NCBI RefSeq assembly: GCF_002531935.1
Contig: NZ_NWSV01000011.1
Location: 109,977-173,976, forward strand
Direction of reading: 5' to 3'
From: Rhizobium chutanense
GTDB taxonomy: Bacteria; Pseudomonadota; Alphaproteobacteria; Rhizobiales; Rhizobiaceae
DNA: 64,000 nt
Position numbers and translations under genes: made by a program. Position 1 is the stretch's first letter. Every line of letters starts with the position of its first letter. The notes under the pieces were generated by a model. That model saw only the letters and a program-made list of their open reading frames with translations. It ran no database searches and was not told the origin of the DNA. Below are positions 8,425 through 16,713 of this stretch, in pieces.

Positions 8425-8762
8425 TTTTCTTCCTTTGCGCAGAAAATGTCGTACAGCGCGCCAACCAGTTGTGCGGCCTTCTCCTCTGTCAGCCGGTAGA
8501 AGATCTGCTTGCCTTCCCGCCGGGTTTCGACGATGCCCGAACCGCGCAGAACCGTCAGATGCTGCGACAGATGCGGTTGATGGACTTCAACCTTCTCTTC
8601 CAGCTCGCCGACCGAATACTCCCCCTGCGCAAGCGTGCAGACGATCATCAGGCGCGCCGCATGAGACAATGTCTTCAGCAGGTCGGCGACCTCGCCGGCA
8701 CGCGACAACAGTTCGGCGGGAGATGGCCCCGCTTTCATCATCTCTTTCGGATCGGAACTCAT
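8421..8762 (-). CDS. bigR: ArsR-family sulfide/persulfide-responsive repressor BigR
   Basis: 113-aa winged-helix repressor. With the start at 8762, whose ATG overlaps the blh stop as ATGA, the two sensing cysteines fall at 42 (MIVCTLA) and 108 (DIFCAK), exactly the BigR positions known to form a di- or polysulfide on sulfide exposure. The recognition helix is in VHQPHLSQHLTVL. It is embedded in the operon it should control, so it is autoregulated; the probable operator is at 10079-10098. No metal-binding ELCVCD motif is present, arguing against a metal sensor. Confidence 0.9.
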   Translation of the reverse strand: MSSDPKEMMKAGPSPAELLSRAGEVADLLKTLSHAARLMIVCTLAQGEYSVGELEEKVEVHQPHLSQHLTVLRGSGIVETRREGKQIFYRLTEEKAAQLVGALYDIFCAKEEK

Positions 8763-10057
8763 GCCCATGCGGCTCCCTGCAGCGCGTTCAACGGAAACTT
8801 GAGATAGCGCGTTCCGTTGGCTTCGGGTTCCGGCAGCCGCCCGCCGCGTATGTTCACCTGCAAGGCATGCAGGATCAGCTTCGGCATCGGCAACGTCTTA
8901 TCGCGCTTGGTTCGCAGCGCCACGAACTCTTCTTCCGTCGCGCCGGCAAGATGCGGATTGGACTTTTTCTGATCCGCGACCGTCCTTTCCCAGCGAGGCG
9001 CGCGACCGTCGGGCTGATAATCGTGGCCCGTAAAGATCCGAGTATCGTCCGACTGCGCCAGAATGTCCTGGATCGACCTCCAGAGAATGCGGGCATCGCC
9101 GCCGGGGAAATCGGCGCGCGCCGTGCCGCTATCGGGCATGAAGAGCGTGTCGTGCACAAAGGCGGCATCGCCAATCACATAAGTGACAGAGGCAAGCGTA
9201 TGCCCCGGCGAGAACAGCACCTTCGCGTCGATCGAACCGATCCTGAAGGTTTCGCCATCAGCGAACAGCCGGTCCCATTGCGAACCATCGGTCGCGAAAT
9301 CCGGCCAATTATAGATGCCCTTCCATAGCTTCTGGACGTCGACGACGCGCTCGCCGATGGCTGTGCGAGCACCGGTCTTCTCCTTCAGATACTGGGCCGC
9401 CGAGAAGTGGTCGGCATGCGGATGGGTATCGAGAATCCATTCAACGATGAGGTCGTGATCACTGATATAGTCGAGAATGGCATCGGCATTGACGGTCGCC
9501 GTTGCTCCGGCCTTCTCGTCGAAATCGAGAACCGGATCGATGATGGCACATTTGCGCGTGGCCGGATCGGATACCACATACTGGACGCTCCAAGTGCGTT
9601 TGTCGAATAAGCCCTTCACCTGCGGCCTGCGCGCTGCATGCTTATCAAGCCAGGCTGCGACGGAAGCTGTGTCGAAACCGCGGCTGCGGCCGAACTCGAC
9701 GACCTCACCGATAGACATGCGACCATCCAGAACCTCACCGATGAGGTAAAGGCTCAAAGAGCGTTTGCCTGTCTGGCAATGCGCAACGACGGCCCCCTCC
9801 CCCTCATTGACGGCCCGCTGGAAAGCACGCACGTCCGCTTCGGTGACCGTATCGGCCGTGACCGGAATGAACCTGTAGGACAGGCCACAGCGTTTCGCCT
9901 CCTGCGCTTGTGCGCGCGTCCCCGGCTGGACGGAGTCTTCGTGGTCCGGCCTGTTGTTGATGAGGGTCCGGAACCCGCTATCCCTCAGCAACCGGATGTC
10001 CTCGATACTCGGCTGCGGCGAGACCGAGAGTTTCTCCGAAATTGCGGTGACAGGCAT
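8759..10057 (-). CDS. blh: Blh: DUF442 phosphatase-like/sulfurtransferase domain fused to persulfide dioxygenase
   Basis: 432-aa two-domain enzyme. Residues 1-115 form a DUF442 domain with the active-site loop HCQTGKRS (Cys94). Residues about 145-430 are an ETHE1-type metallo-beta-lactamase fold with THPHADH (211-217), SPGHT (283-287) and GHDY (344-347), which oxidises glutathione persulfide to sulfite. The start at 10057 is chosen because GGAG precedes it by six bases; an upstream in-frame start at 10087 lies inside the AT-rich operator. It is the first gene of the sulfide operon and sulfite from it is probably exported by TauE. Confidence 0.9.
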   Translation of the reverse strand: MPVTAISEKLSVSPQPSIEDIRLLRDSGFRTLINNRPDHEDSVQPGTRAQAQEAKRCGLSYRFIPVTADTVTEADVRAFQRAVNEGEGAVVAHCQTGKRSLSLYLIGEVLDGRMSIGEVVEFGRSRGFDTASVAAWLDKHAARRPQVKGLFDKRTWSVQYVVSDPATRKCAIIDPVLDFDEKAGATATVNADAILDYISDHDLIVEWILDTHPHADHFSAAQYLKEKTGARTAIGERVVDVQKLWKGIYNWPDFATDGSQWDRLFADGETFRIGSIDAKVLFSPGHTLASVTYVIGDAAFVHDTLFMPDSGTARADFPGGDARILWRSIQDILAQSDDTRIFTGHDYQPDGRAPRWERTVADQKKSNPHLAGATEEEFVALRTKRDKTLPMPKLILHALQVNIRGGRLPEPEANGTRYLKFPLNALQGAAWA

Positions 10058-10078
10058 GATTGGCTCCGTGGCAAAAAC

Positions 10079-10098
10079 ATTATACATTCTAATATAAT
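10079..10098. promoter_or_regulatory. Probable BigR operator/promoter
   Basis: ATTATA-N8-TATAAT inverted repeat in a roughly 40-bp AT-only stretch that stands out against high-GC DNA. It lies just upstream of the blh ribosome-binding site. BigR boxes in other alphaproteobacteria are AT-rich inverted repeats in the same position. Confidence 0.55.
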
Positions 10099-10275
10099 AT
10101 ATATATTTTTAATTTTTGCGAGTCAAGCGGCAGCCGATACAGTCTCCACATCCGATGGCGAAGCCGTCGTGACACGAGCCTCGGGAGAGGCTATAGGCGT
10201 CGTGGTCAATTCAAAACGCCGGCAACGCCGGTCACGTCAGCCGTCGATCCGTCTACGATACAGAGGTGCATTTCC

Positions 10276-11532
10276 ATGCCGATCGGTTCCGAGCATCCGC
10301 TGCGCAGGGAGTTGCATGACGAGCTGCATGCGCGGCCGTCGCTTTACTTCGATGGCGACACCGATGTCTGGCATGTCGCCATCGTCGGCGACAACGGCTC
10401 GCCTCGGCTGCCGGTTTCCCTGCCGGGATTGGAGGACGTCTCGACCACTCTCGGAGGCAACCACGGCATCGGCCGCTTCGGCGACGGCCGGCTGAAATGG
10501 GAGGCGCATACCGAGTTCCTGACCCTCACCTTCGTCACACCGGCAGCGTCTGCGCCCGGCAGCCATCCGCCCGAGGCTTTCCAGGCCTGCTGCGACAGGA
10601 TCGACGGAAAGGTGATCGCAGCCGTCCGGGTGCTGGTGCGCGACGAGAAGGACGGGCTCGAAAAACCCAGGCTCGACTATGTCGCCTCCAAGGTCGGCGG
10701 CGGCGATGCCGAGGTGCATTCGAATTTCCGCCTGAGCGACGGCGGTTTCGTCGAATTTCTGTTCTTCAATCGCAACCTCAACGCCTATCGCACCGGCCGC
10801 ATGGTCCGGCGCGTCCTCGAAATCGAGACATACAGGATGATGTCGATGCTGGCGATGCCGATGGCGCGCGAGACGATTTCTCAGCTCTCGGCTTTCGACC
10901 GGCGCCTCGATCTCCTGATCACGCACATGCAAAGCGCCGTCAAAGTCGACAAGGCGCTGCTTTCCGAAGTGACCAGGCTCTCCTCCGACGTCCTCAACTT
11001 CTCTGCGCTCGCGCGCCACCGCTTCGGGGCGACGAAAGCCTATGCCGAGATCGTCGCCAGCCGGGTATCGGAGCTGCGCGAGGAGCGCGTCGAGCAGCGC
11101 CAGCGGATCGGCACCTTTATCGGACGGCGCTTCCAGCCGGCCGTCCGTTCCGTGCATGCAGCAGAGCGCCGTCTCGATGAACTCGCCGAACGGGTCAGTC
11201 TCGCGGGCGATCTCTTGAGAACCACCGTGCAGGTTCAGCTCGAGGATCAGAACGCTTCGCTGCTGACCTCGATGGAAGAGAGGGCGCGCATCCAGGTGCA
11301 TATCCAGCAGGCGGTCGAAGGCTTCTCGGTCATCGCCATCACCTATTACACCGTCGGCCTCGCCAAGATCTGTCTCGAAAGCATTGCCGAACTCGGCGTC
11401 GATCCGCATATGGCCAAACTCGCCGTGCTCGCCGCCATCCCGCTCGTGCTCTTCGCCGTCTGGACCGCTGTGCGCCATGTTCGCAGAAGCATTGCCGGCG
11501 CCCCGCACAGCCCGATATCCGGAAATCACTAA
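10276..11532 (+). CDS. DUF3422 family protein, C-terminally membrane-anchored
   Basis: 418-aa protein of unknown function. The family signature HPLRRELHDELHARPS is at residues 7-22. The middle part (about 190-330) is helical and probably coiled coil (RLSSDVLNFSALARHRFGA, RVSELREERVEQRQRI). Two hydrophobic segments follow, at about 352-375 (VEGFSVIAITYYTVGLAKI) and 377-400 (LAVLAAIPLVLFAVW), so it is probably a tail-anchored inner-membrane protein. Length is usual for the family. It stands alone, convergent with the MarR gene; no function is proposed. Confidence 0.8.
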   Translation: MPIGSEHPLRRELHDELHARPSLYFDGDTDVWHVAIVGDNGSPRLPVSLPGLEDVSTTLGGNHGIGRFGDGRLKWEAHTEFLTLTFVTPAASAPGSHPPEAFQACCDRIDGKVIAAVRVLVRDEKDGLEKPRLDYVASKVGGGDAEVHSNFRLSDGGFVEFLFFNRNLNAYRTGRMVRRVLEIETYRMMSMLAMPMARETISQLSAFDRRLDLLITHMQSAVKVDKALLSEVTRLSSDVLNFSALARHRFGATKAYAEIVASRVSELREERVEQRQRIGTFIGRRFQPAVRSVHAAERRLDELAERVSLAGDLLRTTVQVQLEDQNASLLTSMEERARIQVHIQQAVEGFSVIAITYYTVGLAKICLESIAELGVDPHMAKLAVLAAIPLVLFAVWTAVRHVRRSIAGAPHSPISGNH

Positions 11533-11568
11533 CGCAGCGTCGGGCACTCAGCCTGCCGCGAGCCGAGC

Positions 11569-12045
11569 TCAGGCCTCTTCGCCAACGTCTTCGCTTCCTT
11601 CCAGCTTGTGAAGAAGCGCCTTCATGACGCGGTGCGTCGTCTCGATCTCGAGAACATCGAGGCCGTCCGCAAGACCACTCGCCCAGGGAGCCTGGAGGCG
11701 CATCGCCGCCTTCTGGGTGTCTCGTCCCTTTTCTGTCAGCACAACGAGCTGCGCCCGCCGGTGATGGGGATTGGCGGCAAAGGCGACGAGCCCCTCCTTC
11801 TCCAGATCGTTGACGATGCGCTGCACGTTCTGGCGGTTGGCTCCCATGTCGCGCGCCAGCCAGGCGACCGGTTGCGGACGCTCCGAAGCTGCGACGGTGC
11901 CGAGTACATGCCAGCGCGCACTCGTCAGCCCGAGACCGGCGACGAGCTTGTCTCCTGAGGTCAGCATCCGGTTGTTCAGCCTGAACAGATCGAGGACGAG
12001 AGCGGTCAATGCGGATCCGGCAGCGGTTCGTTCGGCTTCAGTCAT
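11569..12045 (-). CDS. MarR-family transcriptional regulator
   Basis: 158-aa winged-helix regulator. The recognition region includes LARDMGANRQNVQRIVNDLEKEG (about 63-85, helix-turn-helix) and the wing FAANPHHRRAQLV, with a C-terminal dimerisation helix. It is divergent from the monooxygenase-like gene at 12143, and a very strong palindrome lies between them. It probably represses both itself and that gene and is released by a small aromatic or redox ligand; the ligand is unknown. Confidence 0.88.
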   Translation of the reverse strand: MTEAERTAAGSALTALVLDLFRLNNRMLTSGDKLVAGLGLTSARWHVLGTVAASERPQPVAWLARDMGANRQNVQRIVNDLEKEGLVAFAANPHHRRAQLVVLTEKGRDTQKAAMRLQAPWASGLADGLDVLEIETTHRVMKALLHKLEGSEDVGEEA

Positions 12046-12058
12046 TTGTCACCATGCA

Positions 12059-12088
12059 ATTAAATTGACATTATGATGTCAATTTAAT
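12059..12088. promoter_or_regulatory. MarR operator (13-bp-arm perfect palindrome)
   Basis: ATTAAATTGACAT (12059-12071) is repeated perfectly inverted at 12076-12088 around a four-base spacer. It lies 13 bases from the MarR start codon and 54 bases before the divergent gene. Alternating TTGAC/GTCAA arms are characteristic of MarR sites. Confidence 0.75.
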
Positions 12089-12100
12089 ATGTTTCCTTCA

Positions 12101-12113
12101 TGTCGAATTGACA
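12101..12113. promoter_or_regulatory. Secondary MarR half-palindrome
   Basis: TGTCGAATTGACA repeats the TGTC/GACA core of the main operator 28 bp downstream, on the side of the regulated gene. It may be a second, weaker binding site. Confidence 0.4.
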
Positions 12114-12142
12114 CCATGGAACCATATAGAAAGGAGCAAGTC

Positions 12143-12511
12143 ATGTCACACCTTCGTCCGCTGGACCCCGCCTTCCCGATCGACCGGCAAATCGAGCTGG
12201 AAGCCTCCCCGGTCGTGCTCATAAACCTTTTCACTCTCGACAAGGCGGATGAGCCGAGATTCCTTGAGGTCTGGCAGGACGACGCCGCCTTCATGAAACG
12301 CCAGCCCCGCTTCATCTCCACGCAGCTGCATCGCGCATTGGGCGAAAACCCGACCTACCTCAATTACGCCGCCTGGGAATCCAATGCGCATTTCCGGGCC
12401 GCCTTTATCCATCCGGAGTTCAGGGCGAAGACCTCGGCCTATCCATCGTCGGCAATCGCGTCACCGCACCTCTTCCAGAAGGTCGCGGTCGCAGACATCT
12501 GCGTCGCCTAG
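12143..12511 (+). CDS. Antibiotic-biosynthesis-monooxygenase-like (ABM fold) protein
   Basis: 122-aa protein with a dimeric alpha/beta-barrel core: VVLINLFTLDKADEPRFLEVWQDDAAFMKRQPRFIS then a pattern typical of ABM domains (LNYAAWESNAHFRAAF). The start at 12143 has AAGGAG six bases upstream. ABM proteins include cofactor-free oxygenases and haem-degrading enzymes; no catalytic residue allows a choice here. The adjacent MarR regulator and shared operator suggest induction by a small toxic compound or quinone. Confidence 0.75.
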   Translation: MSHLRPLDPAFPIDRQIELEASPVVLINLFTLDKADEPRFLEVWQDDAAFMKRQPRFISTQLHRALGENPTYLNYAAWESNAHFRAAFIHPEFRAKTSAYPSSAIASPHLFQKVAVADICVA

Positions 12512-12589
12512 CTTGGCGTTGAGGCCGCTTCACGGACATGACCTCAGGTCAGCCCGCGGTGCCGGAGTTTTAATGTTTCGATGAACGCA

Positions 12590-12621
12590 CCTTTCCCGCC
12601 GGCTTGCTCCGGCGGGAAAGG
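12590..12621. terminator. Bidirectional stem-loop between convergent genes
   Basis: A perfect 13-bp stem (CCTTTCCCGCCGG at 12590-12602 pairing with 12609-12621) with a six-base loop separates the ABM-like gene from the convergent chemoreceptor gene. There is no long T-run, so termination may be only partial. Confidence 0.55.
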
Positions 12622-12644
12622 TCAAGCTTTCGTACCAGCGGCGA

Positions 12645-14789
12645 TTAGGACGCCATCGCGTAACGGCGATGGTCCGATGCCCGGGCGCTGCCCGTTTTGA
12701 AGCGCCTCAGCAGTTCGGCAAGGCTTTCGGTTTCCTGCGTCAGGCTCTGGGCGGCCGCCGTGGTTTCTTCGACCATTGCGGCGTTCTGCTGCGTCACCTT
12801 GTCCATCTGGTCGCCGGCGGCCGAGACCTCGCGCAGGCTTGTCGCCTGCTCGCGGGCGGCGACCGCGATCTCGGCGACGGTCGCGTTCATGGCGGTGACG
12901 TGCTCGACGATCTGCTCGAGCGAGACGCCGGATTCACCGACCAGCTCGACGCCTGTCTTAACCTGAGTCGAGGAGGTGGAGATCAGTTCCTTAATCTCCC
13001 GCGCCGCATTGGCCGAACGCTGGGCGAGTTCACGGACTTCCTGGGCGACGACGGCGAAGCCCTTGCCCGCTTCACCGGCACGCGCGGCTTCGACACCGGC
13101 ATTCAGCGCAAGCAGGTTGGTCTGGAAGGCGATTTCGTCGATGACGCTGATGATGTTGCCGATCTTCGACGACGAATTCTGGATTTCCGTCATCGCCGCG
13201 ATGGCGCGGGAAACGATCTCGCCGCCCTTTTCGGCATTGGTGCGGGCCGTCGCCACGACAGCCTGGGCGCGGCTTGCGCCCTCGGCCGTCCCGTTGACAC
13301 CGCGGGTGACGTCGCCGAGCGCTGCAACCGTCTCCTCCAGGGAAGCCGCCTGCTGCTCGGTGCGGCGGGCAAGATCGTTGGAGGCCGTCGAGATTTCCGA
13401 AAGGCCCGACCGGATCGTGGCGACCGCCCGGATGACGGAGGCGACGGCCTCTTCAAGGCTTGCGACCGAATTGTTGAAATGATCGCGAATCCTGACATAG
13501 CGATGATCGACTTCGCCGACGCGGACGGTGAGATCGCCCTTCGAGAGTGCGTCCAGCCCGACGGAGATCTGGCGGAAGGCATGTTCCATTACCTGTGCGT
13601 CGGAGAGCCGCTCGGCCTCTTGGCGCAGCCGTTCTTCTTCGGCCGCCAGACGGGCGCGTTCGGCATTGGCTTCGGCGATCAGCTTGGCGCGTCCGGTCTC
13701 CTGGAAGACCTTCAGCGAACGGGCCATGGCGCCGAGCTCGTGCCGGTGCTCGACGCCCGTGATCACGATCGCGTCGTCGCCGCGGGCAAGCCGCTCCATG
13801 GACTGAGCCATGCCGCGAACGGCGGAGGAAATCAGCCGGCCGACGAAATAGGAGAGCACGAGCCCGATGACGATCAGCAGGCCGCTGATGACGAGCGTGG
13901 CGCTGGTCGCGGAGGCAACGGTTGCTTCCACAGAACCGTCGAGGTTCTTCTGCGCGCCGGTGACGGTCGCCTGCAGATCCTTGAACTCGCCCGATATTTT
14001 CGGCGCCAGCACGTTGAGCTGCGTCTGGCGGATATTGCCGGATGCCTGCAGCACTTCCTTCATGTCGCCGAGACGGGCCGTGTAGTTCTGCATGAGTTGA
14101 CCGGCACCCATGAGGCGTTTCTTCTGCAGCTCGTTCTTGGCGGCCTTGGCGGCGGCATCGTTGAGCGCCACCGCTTCGCCGAGCGCTGCCTGCGCCGTGT
14201 CATAGGCGGCAAAATCGTCGGAATGGACGAAGCGCTCGGAGAAATAGAGGCTGCGGTTCAGGGCTTCCAGCGTTTCCGCCGTCATGTGCAGCAGGGCCAC
14301 GTCGTTCTGGCGCCAGGCGCTGCGCATGACGTCATTGAGCGCGATGCTGGTCCAGGGGCCGAATTCGGTGACCTTGGAGATCAGCAGGTCTCGCCGGGCT
14401 TGAAGGATGACGATCTGTTCGAAGGCCTTGCCATAGGCGGCAATATCCTGACGGATCGCGGCAAGACCAGCCTGCAGGTCCTTGTTGTCGGCAAAACGCG
14501 GATCGTCGGCTTCGAAGGCTTTGACGCCGGCACGGAAACTGTCGACGACGGCCTGCGACGGCGTGGAGCGGAAGGCCTCGGCCGACATCTGGATCTCATG
14601 CAGCTGGTCGCTGTAATCCGAGATGGCAAGGCTCTGGCCGGCAGTGGCGCGATAGGAGGCGAAGATGGCGGCGAGCCCGTTCATGCCGGAGATCGCGCTG
14701 ACGGTGAGAAGGCTCATCAGCAGGATCAGCGGCACGAAGCCCGAGGTGATCTGCGCGCGAATGCCGAATTTATTCCAGAAATGCAACAT
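12645..14789 (-). CDS. Methyl-accepting chemotaxis protein with HBM-type sensor
   Basis: 714-aa chemoreceptor. Transmembrane helices at about 17-37 and 297-317 bracket a roughly 260-residue all-helical periplasmic domain, the size of a helical bimodular (HBM) sensor. HAMP follows (about 318-370), then a cytoplasmic signalling domain whose hairpin tip has EIAFQTNLLALNAGVEAARAG. No C-terminal CheR/CheB pentapeptide is present (it ends YAMAS). The ATG at 14789 is chosen because AAGAGG lies six bases before it. It starts 16 bases after the stop of the ribose-type binding protein, so the two should be co-expressed and the binding protein may present its ligand to this receptor. Confidence 0.9.
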   Translation of the reverse strand: MLHFWNKFGIRAQITSGFVPLILLMSLLTVSAISGMNGLAAIFASYRATAGQSLAISDYSDQLHEIQMSAEAFRSTPSQAVVDSFRAGVKAFEADDPRFADNKDLQAGLAAIRQDIAAYGKAFEQIVILQARRDLLISKVTEFGPWTSIALNDVMRSAWRQNDVALLHMTAETLEALNRSLYFSERFVHSDDFAAYDTAQAALGEAVALNDAAAKAAKNELQKKRLMGAGQLMQNYTARLGDMKEVLQASGNIRQTQLNVLAPKISGEFKDLQATVTGAQKNLDGSVEATVASATSATLVISGLLIVIGLVLSYFVGRLISSAVRGMAQSMERLARGDDAIVITGVEHRHELGAMARSLKVFQETGRAKLIAEANAERARLAAEEERLRQEAERLSDAQVMEHAFRQISVGLDALSKGDLTVRVGEVDHRYVRIRDHFNNSVASLEEAVASVIRAVATIRSGLSEISTASNDLARRTEQQAASLEETVAALGDVTRGVNGTAEGASRAQAVVATARTNAEKGGEIVSRAIAAMTEIQNSSSKIGNIISVIDEIAFQTNLLALNAGVEAARAGEAGKGFAVVAQEVRELAQRSANAAREIKELISTSSTQVKTGVELVGESGVSLEQIVEHVTAMNATVAEIAVAAREQATSLREVSAAGDQMDKVTQQNAAMVEETTAAAQSLTQETESLAELLRRFKTGSARASDHRRYAMAS

Positions 14790-14805
14790 CATAGGCCTCT
14801 TATGC

Positions 14806-15735
14806 TCACTGGCTCTTCGGCAGGTATTGGGCAATGTTCTCAGGTGTGACGAGTTCGAAGGGAACGTTGTTTTCGCGCGGCACCTTCTCCTTTTTGATGA
14901 GCTTCATGGCGGCATCGACCGCAGCTGCGCCCTGCCCGACGGCGCTCTGGAGAACGGTGACATCGAGATCGCCCGCTACCATTGCCGCAAGCGCATCGTC
15001 GGTCGCGTCGACGCCGCCGACGACGACGTCCTTCATCGGGATATTGGCTTTCTTCATGGCGCGGATCGCACCGAGCGCCATCTCGTCATTGTTGGCGATA
15101 ACAGCATCGAACTTGACACCGGCCGCCAGCCATTCCTGCATCTGCTGATCTGCATAATCGCGCGACCAATAGGCCGCTTGCTGCTCGACGATCTCAAGGC
15201 CTTTGCATTCCGGCGTCGCGATGACATCTGATATGTCCTGGGTGCGGGTGCGGGCAGCCACATGGAAGACCTCCCCCATCAGCACGACGACACGGCCCTT
15301 GCCCTTGAGGAGAGAGCACACTTGCTTCGTCTCAAGCGTACCGGAGTCTTTCTCATCGGAGGCGACAACGACCTGATTGTCCGGCAAGTCCAGAAGATTG
15401 GAGGGCGTCGTGTTGATGTAAACAAGCGGAATGCCGGCATCCGCTGCGATCTTGGTCATTTGCGGCCCGAGATCGCCATCAGACAGCATCATGATAATGG
15501 CATCGACCTTGTCGGCGACGAACTGCTGAACCTGCTTCTTCTGCAGCTCATTGTCGCCATTGGCATTCTGGGTGACGAGCTTGAGGCCTGATATCGTCTT
15601 CCCGTGCGAGACGACGCCGTTCACAAGCATCTCTCTAAACTTGTCGAGATTGGTCATCGAAACCCCGATCGTCTGCGCATTGGCAACAGAGACCGATATC
15701 GCCAGAGCGATGGATGCAAGCGTGGCCGTTTTCAT
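14806..15735 (-). CDS. Ribose/sugar-type periplasmic binding protein, paired with a chemoreceptor
   Basis: 309-aa periplasmic-binding-protein type 1 (RbsB-like) with a signal peptide (MKTATLASIALAISVSVANA, cleavage before QTIGV). The fold signature is clear: FVADKVDAIIMMLSD, IPLVYINTTPS, VIANNDEMALGAI, VVGGVDATDDAL. AGGGGAATTC provides the ribosome-binding site. No RbsA/RbsC-type partners are in the window; the next gene downstream is a chemoreceptor. It may act mainly in chemotaxis, or use a transporter encoded elsewhere. The ligand is not predictable beyond a sugar or sugar alcohol. Confidence 0.88.
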   Translation of the reverse strand: MKTATLASIALAISVSVANAQTIGVSMTNLDKFREMLVNGVVSHGKTISGLKLVTQNANGDNELQKKQVQQFVADKVDAIIMMLSDGDLGPQMTKIAADAGIPLVYINTTPSNLLDLPDNQVVVASDEKDSGTLETKQVCSLLKGKGRVVVLMGEVFHVAARTRTQDISDVIATPECKGLEIVEQQAAYWSRDYADQQMQEWLAAGVKFDAVIANNDEMALGAIRAMKKANIPMKDVVVGGVDATDDALAAMVAGDLDVTVLQSAVGQGAAAVDAAMKLIKKEKVPRENNVPFELVTPENIAQYLPKSQ

Positions 15736-15788
15736 GAATTCCCCTGCGCAATTCGGATATGAACGCGTTATTTCAAATCTTGGTTAAA

Positions 15789-15813
15789 TTTTGCTTTTCG
15801 GCCGGAAGCAAAA
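15789..15813. terminator. Stem-loop between fucoside operon and binding protein-chemoreceptor pair
   Basis: TTTTGCTT (15789-15796) pairs with AAGCAAAA (15806-15813), with possible wobble extension. It lies directly after the permease stop and may attenuate read-through into the binding protein-chemoreceptor genes. Confidence 0.4.
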
Positions 15814-15828
15814 GTTAAGCGCGAGGAA

Positions 15829-16713
15829 TTAACGACCACCGAAGCCGGAACTGACGGTGATGCCCCTGTAGATCACCCTCTGCAGCACGATGGCCAGGAT
15901 GACGCCGGGCACCATGGAAATCGTCGCACCCGCCATGATGTAGTTCCACGCAGTGCCCTGTTGTGTCTGGAACAAGGTGAGCCCGAGCGGCAACGTGGCT
16001 TTTTCGACGCCGCTGGTGGCGATCAGCGGCCAGAGGAAGCTCTTCCATTGCGCGATGAAGGTGAAGAGCGCGAGCAGGCCGATCGCCGGCATGGCGAGCG
16101 GAACGATCACCGTCACCAGGATGCGCAGGCGCGAAGCCCCGTCCATCATCGCCGCCTCGTCGAGATCCTTAGGGATGCCGAGGATGAACTGGCGCAGCAG
16201 GAAAGTGCCGAAGGACGAAAAGGCGACCGGCAGGATCATGCCGTGATAGGTGTTGATCCAACCGAGTTTGCTGACGACGAGGAAGAGGGGGATGACCAGC
16301 ATCACCTGCGGGATCATCAGCGTGCTGAGATAGGTGAGCAGCAGCCCTTCCTGCCCCGGAAACCGCAGCCGGGCGAAAGCATAGGCGGAAAGGCAGGATA
16401 CCACGATGACGATTGCGGTCACGCCGCAGGCGACGACGAGGGAATTCAACAGGAAGATGCCGAAGGGCAGCGAGACCAGGGCTTCGACGAAATTGCCCCA
16501 CTGGTACTCCTCGGGGAAGATGCGGACCGGCACGGCCATCACCTCTGCATTGGAGCGCACCGCATTCGATACCATCCAGAAGAAGGGAAAGAGGAAGAGC
16601 AGTGCGACCAGCGAAAGCCCGGCATAGCTGGCGACGGTGCCGATGCGCCGCAACAGGCGATTCCGGTTCGCCGAGATGGAATGCGGATGCCGTGAGGCCG
16701 GGCTATTCGTCAT
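15829..16713 (-). CDS. Carbohydrate ABC transporter permease, MalG type
   Basis: 294-aa inner-membrane permease with six hydrophobic segments. The EAA loop is DEAAMMDGASRLRILVTVIVP (about 183-203), the ATPase contact. The start overlaps the MalF-type gene by 11 bases. It is the last gene of the fucosidase operon; no ATPase follows, so the importer must borrow a shared MsmK-type ATPase, such as those at 1-103 or 35627-36736. Confidence 0.92.
   Translation of the reverse strand: MTNSPASRHPHSISANRNRLLRRIGTVASYAGLSLVALLFLFPFFWMVSNAVRSNAEVMAVPVRIFPEEYQWGNFVEALVSLPFGIFLLNSLVVACGVTAIVIVVSCLSAYAFARLRFPGQEGLLLTYLSTLMIPQVMLVIPLFLVVSKLGWINTYHGMILPVAFSSFGTFLLRQFILGIPKDLDEAAMMDGASRLRILVTVIVPLAMPAIGLLALFTFIAQWKSFLWPLIATSGVEKATLPLGLTLFQTQQGTAWNYIMAGATISMVPGVILAIVLQRVIYRGITVSSGFGGR

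Noticed and set aside
14789..14834. Longer N-terminus of the chemoreceptor starting at 14834
   Set aside because: The extra 15 residues would overlap the binding-protein end and have no ribosome-binding site, while AAGAGG precedes the ATG at 14789.
12669..14849. Long open frame (over 700 codons) opposite the chemoreceptor gene
   Set aside because: Composition is that of an antisense shadow in high-GC DNA, with no domain or ribosome-binding site. The minus strand encodes an unmistakable chemoreceptor.
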